A stretch of DNA of 12,482 nt, taken from JBDKGD01 sp964645125 (GTDB lineage Bacteria; Patescibacteriota; Minisyncoccia; UBA6257; 2-01-FULL-56-20). Positions within the stretch are counted from its first letter, which is position 1; the number at the start of each line of letters is the position of its first letter. A model generated the notes under the pieces. The model was not told the origin of the DNA. It saw only the letters and a program-made list of their open reading frames with translations, and searched no databases. A program made the translations under genes and the position numbers. Location: the NCBI GenBank assembly GCA_964645125.1, contig CAZXZC010000026.1:1-12482 (forward strand), written 5' to 3'. Positions 1-4,952 of the stretch are shown here, one piece after another.

Positions 1-5
1 AACTA

Positions 6-34
6 TTGCTTTTTTATAAATTTTGTGGTATAAT
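6..34 (+). promoter_or_regulatory. sigma-70-type promoter of the first gene
   Basis: A -35 box TTGCTT (6-11) is followed, after a 17-base spacer, by a perfect -10 box TATAAT (29-34). The -10 carries the extended TGn element (TGG at 26-28). Transcription would begin near 41, about 30 bases before the ATG at 72. Because the promoter covers the upstream TTG codon of the same frame (position 6), it also argues that translation starts at 72. Confidence 0.8.
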
Positions 35-71
35 ACGAAAGTTCTTTACATCTGAAAAAAGGAAAATCACG

Positions 72-452
72 ATGAGGTTTCAAAGAATCATTCTGTTTCC
101 GCTGTTTTGGATAATGAAAATGGGGTTCGGTCTTTCAAAATGGTGCGAACCATTGTACCGAACAACATTGCCCGAAGACAGCGCCCAAGAACCACTACGA
201 AGAATTTTAGTCAAATGGTTCCGGGCGCAAAAAGAGGTCAAAATAAAAGACCTTCCAGGTCAGTTGCGGCTGCAGCTAGAGTTCCCCGATGATGTTGATG
301 AGAAAATCTACGCCGCCGCGCTCTGCTATCAGATAGCAACAGAGCAAGCTCACCTCATTATTGAGGTGAGAATGGGAAGGTCTTTTTTCTTTTCAATCGA
401 GTTAAATGATGCCGAGGTAAAAGAATTAGCAAAAATAATGGCCATTCAATGA
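72..452 (+). CDS. hypothetical protein, 126 aa
   Basis: I do not recognise this protein. The ATG at 72 is chosen because AAAGGA (58-63) lies 8 bases upstream and a strong promoter sits at 6-34; the in-frame TTG at 6 lies inside that promoter. The first ~20 residues are hydrophobic and basic (MRFQRIILF, then PLFWIMKMGFG), which could be a weak membrane anchor. The rest is soluble-looking and ends in a lysine/alanine-rich helix. There are no cysteine clusters and no nucleotide-binding motif. It is a monocistronic unit closed by a terminator at 477-508. Two adjacent hairpins lie inside the coding sequence (320-345 and 349-370). Coding status rests on promoter, ribosome-binding site, frame length and terminator; function is unknown. 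Confidence 0.7.
   Translation: MRFQRIILFPLFWIMKMGFGLSKWCEPLYRTTLPEDSAQEPLRRILVKWFRAQKEVKIKDLPGQLRLQLEFPDDVDEKIYAAALCYQIATEQAHLIIEVRMGRSFFFSIELNDAEVKELAKIMAIQ
320..370 (+). other. two tandem hairpins inside the first gene
   Basis: Hairpin 1 pairs GCTCT (320-324) with AGAGC (341-345) and GCTA (325-328) with TAGC (334-337), with a three-base bulge and a TCAGA loop. Hairpin 2 is a perfect 9-bp stem, CTCACCTCA (349-357) with TGAGGTGAG (362-370), with a TTAT loop. They are three bases apart and followed by a T-rich tract at 381-393. No function is established. Confidence 0.5.
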
Positions 453-476
453 AGGGGAAAGATTAAAAAACCAACC

Positions 477-508
477 ACCACCCAAGTACTATCCGGGTGG
501 TTTTTTGT
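477..508 (+). terminator. intrinsic terminator after the first gene
   Basis: The stem ACCACCC (477-483) pairs with GGGTGGT (495-501) across an 11-base loop and is followed directly by a T tract (501-506, then GTTT). It lies 25 bases after the stop codon. An A run at 465-470 on the other side could let it work weakly in reverse, but no minus-strand gene approaches from the right. Confidence 0.85.
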
Positions 509-516
509 TTCAAAAT

Positions 517-547
517 TTGAAAAACAGAAAGCGAAGAGTACTATAAA
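517..547 (+). promoter_or_regulatory. possible promoter of the 218-aa gene
   Basis: TTGAAA (517-522) and TATAAA (542-547) are separated by 19 bases, which is longer than ideal. The predicted start near 555 would give a leader of about 60 bases. It is the best candidate between the terminator at 508 and the gene start at 614, but this A-rich stretch makes chance matches likely. Confidence 0.35.
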
Positions 548-613
548 AGAAGGATTGGTATCTTGAAGATACAAGGGCAAAAAATATTGACATGCAAACG
601 AAAGGAGTCCCAT

Positions 614-1270
614 ATGAAGACATTGAGGGTGACCATTTTACAAATACCCGATAGGATGCACGTCGGTCCAGGCACTACCCCTATCATTAAAGCCGTGTTG
701 CATGAAGACTCGAAAGAAGTAAAATTCTACATTCTCCAACCCGGCCAGCAAGCAAACACCATTGTTAAAAACCTCTACAAAGTTGGCATACCCAATAACG
801 CAGCACCGTGTAGCACTAAAAAATTATCTCCAAAAGATGGAAGTGATTTTCTAACAAACATAAAGCTCGCGTTTGAACGAAACCGTGGTCACATTATCGC
901 TACTCACGCAGAAGAGCTAAAAGAGGAAGAGGCGATTAATGATTGTAAAAGAGTTGAAAAATTCTTTGGTACCATAGAATCAATCGACCAAACTACGGGT
1001 GTGACTACGGTGTTTGGAGGTTCGTATGAAGTTGACGGGGAGAGGTTTTCGGTAGAAATTCCAATACGCTGTTTTTTACCAGAAAGCCAAGCGCCAGAGG
1101 TGAAAAAAGATGTCCAAGCACTACTGATATTCGAAAAACAAATATGGGGTATGAAGCAGGCGGGTGTTATCGCGGCTGCGGTGATCACGCCAGGCAATTA
1201 CCCACTATTTGCTGGGCCAAGCATTGATGAAGAGGATTTGCTGAACTGGGCGCAGACCGTCGAGTTGTAA
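614..1270 (+). CDS. hypothetical protein, 218 aa
   Basis: I do not recognise this protein. The ATG at 614 is preceded by a strong Shine-Dalgarno sequence AAAGGAG (601-607) at about six bases; an in-frame TTG at 563 has no such signal. The product is soluble, of mixed charge, with no signal peptide or membrane segment. A plausible two-part structure is visible. Residues 1-60 begin with a strand-like segment (MKTLRVTILQIPDRM). Residues 115-218 contain a hydrophobic strand-rich region (FFGTIESIDQTTGVTTVFGG) and end in an acidic tail (EEDLLNWAQTVEL). It has only three cysteines and no visible catalytic motif. It converges with tsaD, and its terminator lies in the last codons of tsaD. Confidence 0.75.
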   Translation: MKTLRVTILQIPDRMHVGPGTTPIIKAVLHEDSKEVKFYILQPGQQANTIVKNLYKVGIPNNAAPCSTKKLSPKDGSDFLTNIKLAFERNRGHIIATHAEELKEEEAINDCKRVEKFFGTIESIDQTTGVTTVFGGSYEVDGERFSVEIPIRCFLPESQAPEVKKDVQALLIFEKQIWGMKQAGVIAAAVITPGNYPLFAGPSIDEEDLLNWAQTVEL

Positions 1271-1287
1271 GTCACTCACGACATTTC

Positions 1288-2325
1288 TTAAAACAATAAG
1301 TTCCCATCTGCCGAAAGCGGGTGGGACTTTTTTTGTAAAAAATTGATGTAGCTGGCAGCCGCAATCATGGCCGCGTTGTCGGTGTTAAACGACATCGACG
1401 GCACAAACAAAGGGATACCAGCATCTTTGGCAACCTGCTTCATGCGGGTACGCAAATACTTATTACCAGCCACTCCACCAGACAATGAGATAGAACGAAC
1501 TCCATATTCGGCAATGGCTCGTGCCGTTTTACCAGCCAGTACCGCAACTGCAGCTTCTTGAAACGAGGCGGCAACGTCGGCAAGATCAGCATTCGGGTTA
1601 TCGCGCAAATAGTAGAGCACCGAAGTTTTTAAACCCGAAAAACTAAAGTCATAGTTTTTGAAAGCGAGCATCGGTCGCGGGAATGCAATCGCGTCCTTTT
1701 TTCCTTTTTTGGCTAGTTTCTCCACCTCCGGCCCACCAGGGTAGGGAAGTTGCACCATGCGCGCAACCTTATCGTATGCCTCTCCAACTGCATCATCACG
1801 CGTTTGGCCGATTACTGAAATATCAGTCAGCGACTTCATGTGTACCAGCATCGTATGACCACCCGACACCACGAGTCCTATCATAGGGAATTGTATCGCG
1901 CTGCGAGATTTCGAAAGCAAAAAACTATACAAATGTCCTTCCATATGGCTGGTGCCTGTTACCGGCACGCCAAGCTCCTCTCCCAATTTTTGCGCAAAGA
2001 CAATCCCAGCCCACAAGGCAGGTTCCAAGCCTGGCCCCACCGTAACCGTAACGTAGTCAATCGATTTTTTTAGAGTCGCGGCAGTTTTTTTGTTCTTACC
2101 CAAAAGCTGCTCCCACAGCACGGGCAATGCTGCAATATGTTCGCGCTTGGCAATGTTTGGCACCACCCCACCATACGGCTGGTGCAAGGGGATTTGTGAA
2201 AGCACTAAATGCTTTATGAGTTTGAATGCCGGTTTGGCAATGCCACCCGTCGCGCGCACCAAAGCCAACGATGTTTCATCGCAGCTCGTTTCAATGGCTA
2301 AAATAGTGGTGTATTTTTTCGTCAT
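1288..2325 (-). CDS. tsaD: tRNA N6-adenosine threonylcarbamoyltransferase TsaD, 345 aa
   Basis: TsaD (Kae1/Gcp/YgjD family) transfers the threonylcarbamoyl group from threonylcarbamoyl-AMP onto A37 of tRNAs reading ANN codons, working with TsaB and TsaE in bacteria. Family marks appear in order: the N-terminal ATPase-fold strand AIETSCDETS (residues 10-19), the metal-binding H127-x3-H131 in HMEGH, VSGGHT (153-158), GEAYDKVAR (181-189), YPGGP (195-199), DFSFSGLKT (226-234), LSGGVAGN (281-288) and TDNAAMIA (315-322) with D316 as third metal ligand. Length is normal for the family. The start lacks a Shine-Dalgarno sequence; a -10-like TATCCT lies eight bases before the ATG and a terminator hairpin immediately precedes it, so the transcript may be leaderless. 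The partners TsaB, TsaC and TsaE are not in this window. Confidence 0.97.
   Translation of the reverse strand: MTKKYTTILAIETSCDETSLALVRATGGIAKPAFKLIKHLVLSQIPLHQPYGGVVPNIAKREHIAALPVLWEQLLGKNKKTAATLKKSIDYVTVTVGPGLEPALWAGIVFAQKLGEELGVPVTGTSHMEGHLYSFLLSKSRSAIQFPMIGLVVSGGHTMLVHMKSLTDISVIGQTRDDAVGEAYDKVARMVQLPYPGGPEVEKLAKKGKKDAIAFPRPMLAFKNYDFSFSGLKTSVLYYLRDNPNADLADVAASFQEAAVAVLAGKTARAIAEYGVRSISLSGGVAGNKYLRTRMKQVAKDAGIPLFVPSMSFNTDNAAMIAAASYINFLQKKSHPLSADGNLLF
1299..1334 (+). terminator. terminator of the 218-aa gene, embedded in the tsaD 3' end
   Basis: Left arm 1299-1308 (AGTTCCCATC) pairs with right arm 1320-1328 (GGTGGGACT), with one bulged T at 1302. It is followed by a T run through 1334. One pair is a G-U wobble only in plus-strand RNA (it becomes C-A on the minus strand), so it is built for plus-strand transcription. 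It overlaps the last codons of the convergent tsaD gene. Confidence 0.75.
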
Positions 2326-2330
2326 GTATA

Positions 2331-2370
2331 AAAAGGATACCCTACCGCATAGGTGTTACGCGATAGGGTA
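2331..2370 (-). terminator. minus-strand terminator between the 113-aa gene and tsaD
   Basis: An 11-bp stem, 2338-2348 against 2360-2370 with an 11-base loop, is continuous only in minus-strand RNA, where the single odd pair (C2345/A2363) becomes a G-U wobble. On the minus strand it is followed by TCC and five T (2334-2330). It would end transcripts of the gene at 2382-2723. It stands only five bases before the tsaD ATG and overlaps the -10-like box of tsaD, so it could alternatively act as an attenuator of tsaD. Confidence 0.65.
2334..2339 (-). promoter_or_regulatory. -10-like box just before tsaD
   Basis: TATCCT read on the minus strand lies eight bases before the tsaD ATG, the distance expected if transcription starts at or next to the start codon. 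I see no convincing -35 box 16-19 bases further upstream, so this is only a candidate. Confidence 0.3.
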
Positions 2371-2381
2371 ATATTGAAACA

Positions 2382-2723
2382 CTAGTCATTAATCTCGATA
2401 TTAATATCGACGGTTAAGAATAGGGGGACTTTTTCAAAAGCAGATTTCACTTTTAAACTCACTTCCTTGTCTGCAGCAGTAGCTAGTAGGATAAAGAAGC
2501 GATTTTCTTTGGGGAAAGGCATTAGTGTGTGAATAAGCCCTTCACAAAATGAATCTGTAATTTCCTCTGGTTTTACAACAGTAAGAATATCAGAGAGACG
2601 GTGATAAATTTCAGGTTTATCAAGCAGGAATTCCAGAATATTCTTAAAAAAAATAGGATCTTTATTCCCAATGGCGAGCACAACTCCAGAGTTTTCAAAT
2701 ACCTTCAAGTCGGGTATATGCAT
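2382..2723 (-). CDS. hypothetical protein, 113 aa
   Basis: I do not recognise this small protein. The start is well supported: GGAGGT (minus strand, 2738-2733) is about ten bases upstream of the ATG at 2723. The sequence alternates hydrophobic strands (GVVLAIGN at 13-20, FFILLATA at 76-83, FLTVDINIEI near the C-terminus) with charged helices. This suggests a small alpha/beta fold, possibly two related strand-helix units. There is no membrane segment and only one cysteine. The gene is upstream of and co-directional with tsaD, but the terminator at 2331-2370 separates the two, so shared function should not be assumed. Confidence 0.65.
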   Translation of the reverse strand: MHIPDLKVFENSGVVLAIGNKDPIFFKNILEFLLDKPEIYHRLSDILTVVKPEEITDSFCEGLIHTLMPFPKENRFFILLATAADKEVSLKVKSAFEKVPLFLTVDINIEIND

Positions 2724-2783
2724 AAACTAGACACCTCCAATGTCTATGAAAGGGAAAGGGCAGTTAATAATTTAGGCGCCAAA

Positions 2784-2805
2784 ATGCTGCCTATGACGGT
2801 AGCAT
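2784..2805. repeat. short hairpin in the leader of the 113-aa gene
   Basis: ATGCTGCC (2784-2791) pairs with GGTAGCAT (2798-2805) around a six-base loop. On the plus strand all eight positions pair (one G-U); on the minus strand one pair is a mismatch. It overlaps the candidate -10 of the 113-aa gene. It may be a regulatory palindrome or a chance structure. Confidence 0.35.
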
Positions 2806-2823
2806 AACCACCTCAATAGTCAA
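2796..2823 (-). promoter_or_regulatory. possible promoter of the 113-aa gene
   Basis: On the minus strand TTGACT (2823-2818) is followed after 16 bases by TACCGT (2801-2796) with a TG two bases ahead of it. The -35 is good and the -10 is poor (three of six consensus bases), partly compensated by the extended TG. The implied leader is about 65 bases. Confidence 0.35.
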
Positions 2824-2842
2824 GAATTGCCTTGCCGTATCT

Positions 2843-2880
2843 ATTGGCTTGTCCTGAGCTTGCCGAAGGGCCATACCCCA
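2843..2880. repeat. probable interspersed intergenic repeat
   Basis: The core GTCCTGAGCTTGCCGAAGGG (2851-2870) plus C2871 can fold as GTCCT against AGGGC with an 11-base loop. From memory it closely resembles a short palindromic repeat (GTCCTGAGCTTGTCGAAGG type) scattered between genes in many environmental bacterial genomes. The flanks ATTGGCTTGTC (2843-2853) and ATACCCCA (2873-2880) both recur at 4699-4716 in the opposite order, as if at a junction of head-to-tail units. The rest of the 2724-2911 gap shows no gene. Confidence 0.5.
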
Positions 2881-2911
2881 CTTGTAGTGAGTTTACCGAA
2901 CTAAAACCCTA

Positions 2912-3337
2912 CTATTGCACTGCCTCTATCGTAACCGCTCCCGTTTCAGAATCAACCACCGCAAGCGCTAATTGAACCTCCGCGCCAGAAACACTTTGAA
3001 GAACAAGTTCTTTTGCCGCATGCAAATCAGCTTCGTGTTTTGCTCGTTCCTCTTCTTTGGAGGGGAACGCCGCAGCACCGCCATATGCACCACAATCAGT
3101 GTGATTTATTAAAATAATTTTTTTGATATCATGCAATTTTTTTGATAAGCCTAATTGCCGCAACACAAACTCGCGGTCGCTTTCTTGTTTCGGGTTCACG
3201 ATGTTGCCAACCGCCCCCGCCACGGAAATCACATCGCAGTCTCCAATAATGTTCTGTGATTTTTTATATTCCTCCAGCGCCTGCGCCAGCCGAAAATCAA
3301 TGCAGTGCAACACTGCTGCTTCACACGTATGTTTCAT
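2912..3337 (-). CDS. small beta-carbonic-anhydrase-like protein, 141 aa
   Basis: The beta-type carbonic anhydrase zinc site is visible: C12-x-D14-x-R16 (HCIDFR), then H79-x2-C82 (NHTDCG). This gives two Cys and one His as metal ligands and the Asp-Arg pair that gates the metal in the family. VAGAVGNIV (39-47) stands where the family has its conserved Ala-Gly-Asn segment. At 141 aa it is shorter than typical members (about 180-220 aa); the C-terminal part beyond residue 87 is reduced. The expected activity is reversible CO2 hydration, but short divergent members may do something else. It has no Shine-Dalgarno sequence; its promoter places the transcript start about two bases before the ATG, suggesting leaderless translation. 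It is divergent from a second carbonic-anhydrase-like gene at 3478. Confidence 0.85.
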   Translation of the reverse strand: MKHTCEAAVLHCIDFRLAQALEEYKKSQNIIGDCDVISVAGAVGNIVNPKQESDREFVLRQLGLSKKLHDIKKIILINHTDCGAYGGAAAFPSKEEERAKHEADLHAAKELVLQSVSGAEVQLALAVVDSETGAVTIEAVQ

Positions 3338-3345
3338 ATTTCAGT

Positions 3346-3374
3346 ATTCTAGAAAAAATCCATTATTTTCTCAA
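3346..3374 (-). promoter_or_regulatory. promoter giving a leaderless transcript of the 141-aa gene
   Basis: On the minus strand TTGAGA (3374-3369, five of six consensus bases) and TAGAAT (3351-3346, five of six) are separated by exactly 17 bases. The expected start, about seven bases beyond the -10, falls near 3339, next to the ATG at 3337. There is no Shine-Dalgarno sequence, in agreement with leaderless expression. Confidence 0.7.
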
Positions 3375-3386
3375 CGGCTCTTAATA

Positions 3387-3415
3387 TAGACAATATTTAG
3401 TTTTAATGATATATT
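3387..3415 (+). promoter_or_regulatory. promoter of the 359-aa gene
   Basis: TAGACA (3387-3392) and TATATT (3410-3415) are 17 bases apart, and the -10 carries an extended TGn (3407-3409). The transcript would start near 3422 and have a leader of about 55 bases with a good ribosome-binding site. Confidence 0.65.
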
Positions 3416-3417
3416 GT
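3390..3417. promoter_or_regulatory. operator-like inverted repeat over the promoter
   Basis: ACAATAT (3390-3396) and ATATTGT (3411-3417) form a perfect 7-bp inverted repeat whose half-site centres are 21 bp apart, two turns of the helix. It overlaps both the -35 and the -10 of the plus-strand promoter and lies about 15 bp upstream of the minus-strand promoter. This is the geometry of a dimeric repressor site; the protein is unknown. Confidence 0.45.
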
Positions 3418-3477
3418 TTTTTGTGCTTCATCCTTTTTGCTCGTTAACAATTTTTAGATATTCATGGAGGAAATGAT

Positions 3478-4557
3478 ATGAGTTCAGAGGTTGGTTTGCA
3501 GAGAAATGAATATATGCCAAGAGTCATCTCGAGATTTCTTGATGCAAATAAAGCGGTGGCAGAGAGAATTGCTTCTCCTCGTCACAAACAACTTCTCGCG
3601 GAATTTTTAGCTGAATGCCCCGACACCGATTTTGCATTTTCTTGTTGTATTGATGAAAGAACTAACGGCCCAGAGTGGTGTCGTGCACCTTATGCCACGT
3701 GTAAATTGTGGAAAAGTCCTGGAGGAAATCTCACCCTTGGTTCAAAGCTTTTTGCAAATGAACTTGAGATCTGTTCACAACGTTCACTTGTGCAGGGAAA
3801 AAAATTTTTAGTGATTGCCACATATCACTTATCTGCTGCTCATCAAGATAAGGGATGCAAGGCAGTCCATTATGACAGGGACCGGGCTTATAGCAACGCT
3901 CTTTCTCTGAAAAATCAAATCGATACAGTCTTTCAAAGAAATGGAGTTTACGCCATTGTCATGGGAATGGAAACTGATACGCAGACATTCATTCTGCATG
4001 ATGAAAAACAAACATTATGTTTCGAATTGTCGAGCTACAGAGGCAAGCCTTTCGATGATATAAAGGATTTGGTTGCCTCGTCTTATCCCTCCTTTCCCTT
4101 GTCGGTAGTAAATGATCTTGCGCGGTTGCTTTATCGGAACTTGAATAGGTCAACAGTCGTACCATGTGATCGTTTGGCTTATCACTCAGATCACCGCGCT
4201 TATGGGATTGGCGTTGGGCGCGGATTTGAATCGGTTCATGAAAATCAAATTGTGACTGTCGGTTTATGGGGGTATGAAATCGATAAGGCAATTGCCATAG
4301 CGGGTAAGGTGCTTCTTGAAAATTTGGAGCATGGAAGAATTCCGAAAGAAGATGGAGTGGCTTTGATTTGCCAGGCTGGTTACTATGTGGCTGGAGTTGA
4401 TAGAAGAAACATTCGGTTCGCCGAAATTCAGGCCCAGCATTTATTGGATTTCAGCCTTGGTGTTTTGGAAAAACAAGTGCCAGAAGTGTTTCGTTACGTT
4501 TCGGCTATTGCTGGAACGATTAATATGAACACTTTTGAATTTCAACCGCTCCAGTAA
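3478..4557 (+). CDS. carbonic-anhydrase-like (CsoSCA-type spacing) metalloprotein, 359 aa
   Basis: GGAGG (3466-3470) lies seven bases before the ATG. The N-terminal half carries a plausible beta-carbonic-anhydrase-style metal site: C57-x-D59-x-R61 (CCIDER), then PGGN (81-84), then H117 and C127 within HLSAAHQDKGC. In ordinary beta enzymes the last two ligands are two residues apart (HxxC). Here the His-to-Cys distance is ten, close to the wide spacing I recall for carboxysome-shell carbonic anhydrase (CsoSCA: C173, H242, C253, with D175-R177). GMETDTQTFILH (163-174) follows, also reminiscent of that group. H122 is an alternative ligand. The C-terminal half (about 200-359) has no clear motif; in CsoSCA it is a degenerate second fold. 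There is no signal peptide or membrane segment. No carboxysome shell or Rubisco genes are in this window, so the job need not be CO2 fixation. The product could instead be a related metalloenzyme. Confidence 0.7.
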   Translation: MSSEVGLQRNEYMPRVISRFLDANKAVAERIASPRHKQLLAEFLAECPDTDFAFSCCIDERTNGPEWCRAPYATCKLWKSPGGNLTLGSKLFANELEICSQRSLVQGKKFLVIATYHLSAAHQDKGCKAVHYDRDRAYSNALSLKNQIDTVFQRNGVYAIVMGMETDTQTFILHDEKQTLCFELSSYRGKPFDDIKDLVASSYPSFPLSVVNDLARLLYRNLNRSTVVPCDRLAYHSDHRAYGIGVGRGFESVHENQIVTVGLWGYEIDKAIAIAGKVLLENLEHGRIPKEDGVALICQAGYYVAGVDRRNIRFAEIQAQHLLDFSLGVLEKQVPEVFRYVSAIAGTINMNTFEFQPLQ

Positions 4558-4583
4558 TTTTTTGCGAAATACGCAAAACCAGG

Positions 4584-4616
4584 CCGAAGTCCCCACAAGG
4601 ACTTCGGTTTTTCTTT
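4584..4616 (+). terminator. strong terminator, shared convergent zone
   Basis: A perfect 9-bp stem, CCGAAGTCC (4584-4592) with GGACTTCGG (4599-4607), has a CCACAA loop and is followed by TTTTTCTTT. A smaller stem (TTTTGCG/CGCAAAA around 4561-4577) stands just before it. On the minus strand the same hairpin follows atpC, but the T-rich stretch there is displaced by several bases, so termination of the atp operon here is possible but weaker. Confidence 0.85.
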
Positions 4617-4639
4617 CCCAAAACAAATAAAAAAGGTTA

Positions 4640-4716
4640 TTTCAATGCGTAATCCTCAATTCGCAATTTCTTAATTTTCTTACTATTGGCTATTTGCTAT
4701 ACCCCATTGGCTTGTC
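4640..4716. repeat. AT-rich low-complexity intergenic segment after atpC
   Basis: The gap between the terminator and atpC holds repeated words: ATTGGCT at 4685 and 4706, and runs of AATTxxxAATTT and CTTAATTTTC. Similar TTAATTC/GAATTA words occur in the atpG-atpD gap (6362-6428) and the atpE-atpF gap (9861-9974). ATACCCC followed by ATTGGCTTGTC (4699-4716) repeats the two flanks of the element at 2843-2880 and runs into the atpC stop codon. Confidence 0.4.
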
Positions 4717-4949
4717 TATGTAATAACCCGCACGCTATTATCATGAACTTCTACCACGCCACCCACCGTATCAACCGTGGTGACTCGCCCAGCGCTATCC
4801 GTTACCGTGAGTGTTCCTTTTTGTAAAACCGTAATAATCGGCCGGTGATGATCAAGAATGGTAATCTCGCCGCTGGTAGTAGGACAGGTAAGTGACACTG
4901 CTTCACCATCAAACAATGTTTCTTTTATCGAGTGTATTGATACGTGCAT
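4716..4949 (-). CDS. atpC: F1Fo-ATP synthase epsilon subunit, short form, 77 aa
   Basis: Epsilon sits on the foot of gamma next to the c-ring and couples rotation to F1. Position after atpD and the N-terminal beta-sandwich pattern identify it: TLFDGEAVSLTCPTTSGEITIL (roughly 11-32), HHRPIITVLQKGTLTV (34-49), then GGVVEVHDNSVRVIT at the end. The product stops where that domain ends. The C-terminal two-helix arm, which in full-length epsilon (about 130-140 aa) can bind ATP or block rotation, is absent. ATP-dependent self-inhibition by epsilon is therefore unlikely here. The start is three bases after the atpD stop, and GAGGTG (minus strand) within the atpD 3' end provides a Shine-Dalgarno sequence, the clearest one in the operon. 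Confidence 0.93.
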   Translation of the reverse strand: MHVSIHSIKETLFDGEAVSLTCPTTSGEITILDHHRPIITVLQKGTLTVTDSAGRVTTVDTVGGVVEVHDNSVRVIT

Positions 4950-4952
4950 GTG

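Noticed and set aside
6..71. Upstream TTG start adding 22 residues to the first gene
   Set aside because: The stretch contains a complete promoter (TTGCTT, 17 bases, TATAAT), and the ATG at 72 has its own ribosome-binding site.
563..613. TTG start adding 17 residues to the 218-aa gene
   Set aside because: No Shine-Dalgarno sequence precedes it, while AAAGGAG precedes the ATG at 614.
2724..2911. tRNA or small RNA gene in the gap between the two minus-strand genes
   Set aside because: No cloverleaf or anticodon-arm pattern was found; the gap contains a promoter, a short hairpin and an interspersed repeat.
3478..4557. Calling the 359-aa protein a true carboxysome component
   Set aside because: Only the metal-site motif and spacing suggest CsoSCA; there are no shell, Rubisco or transporter genes in the window.
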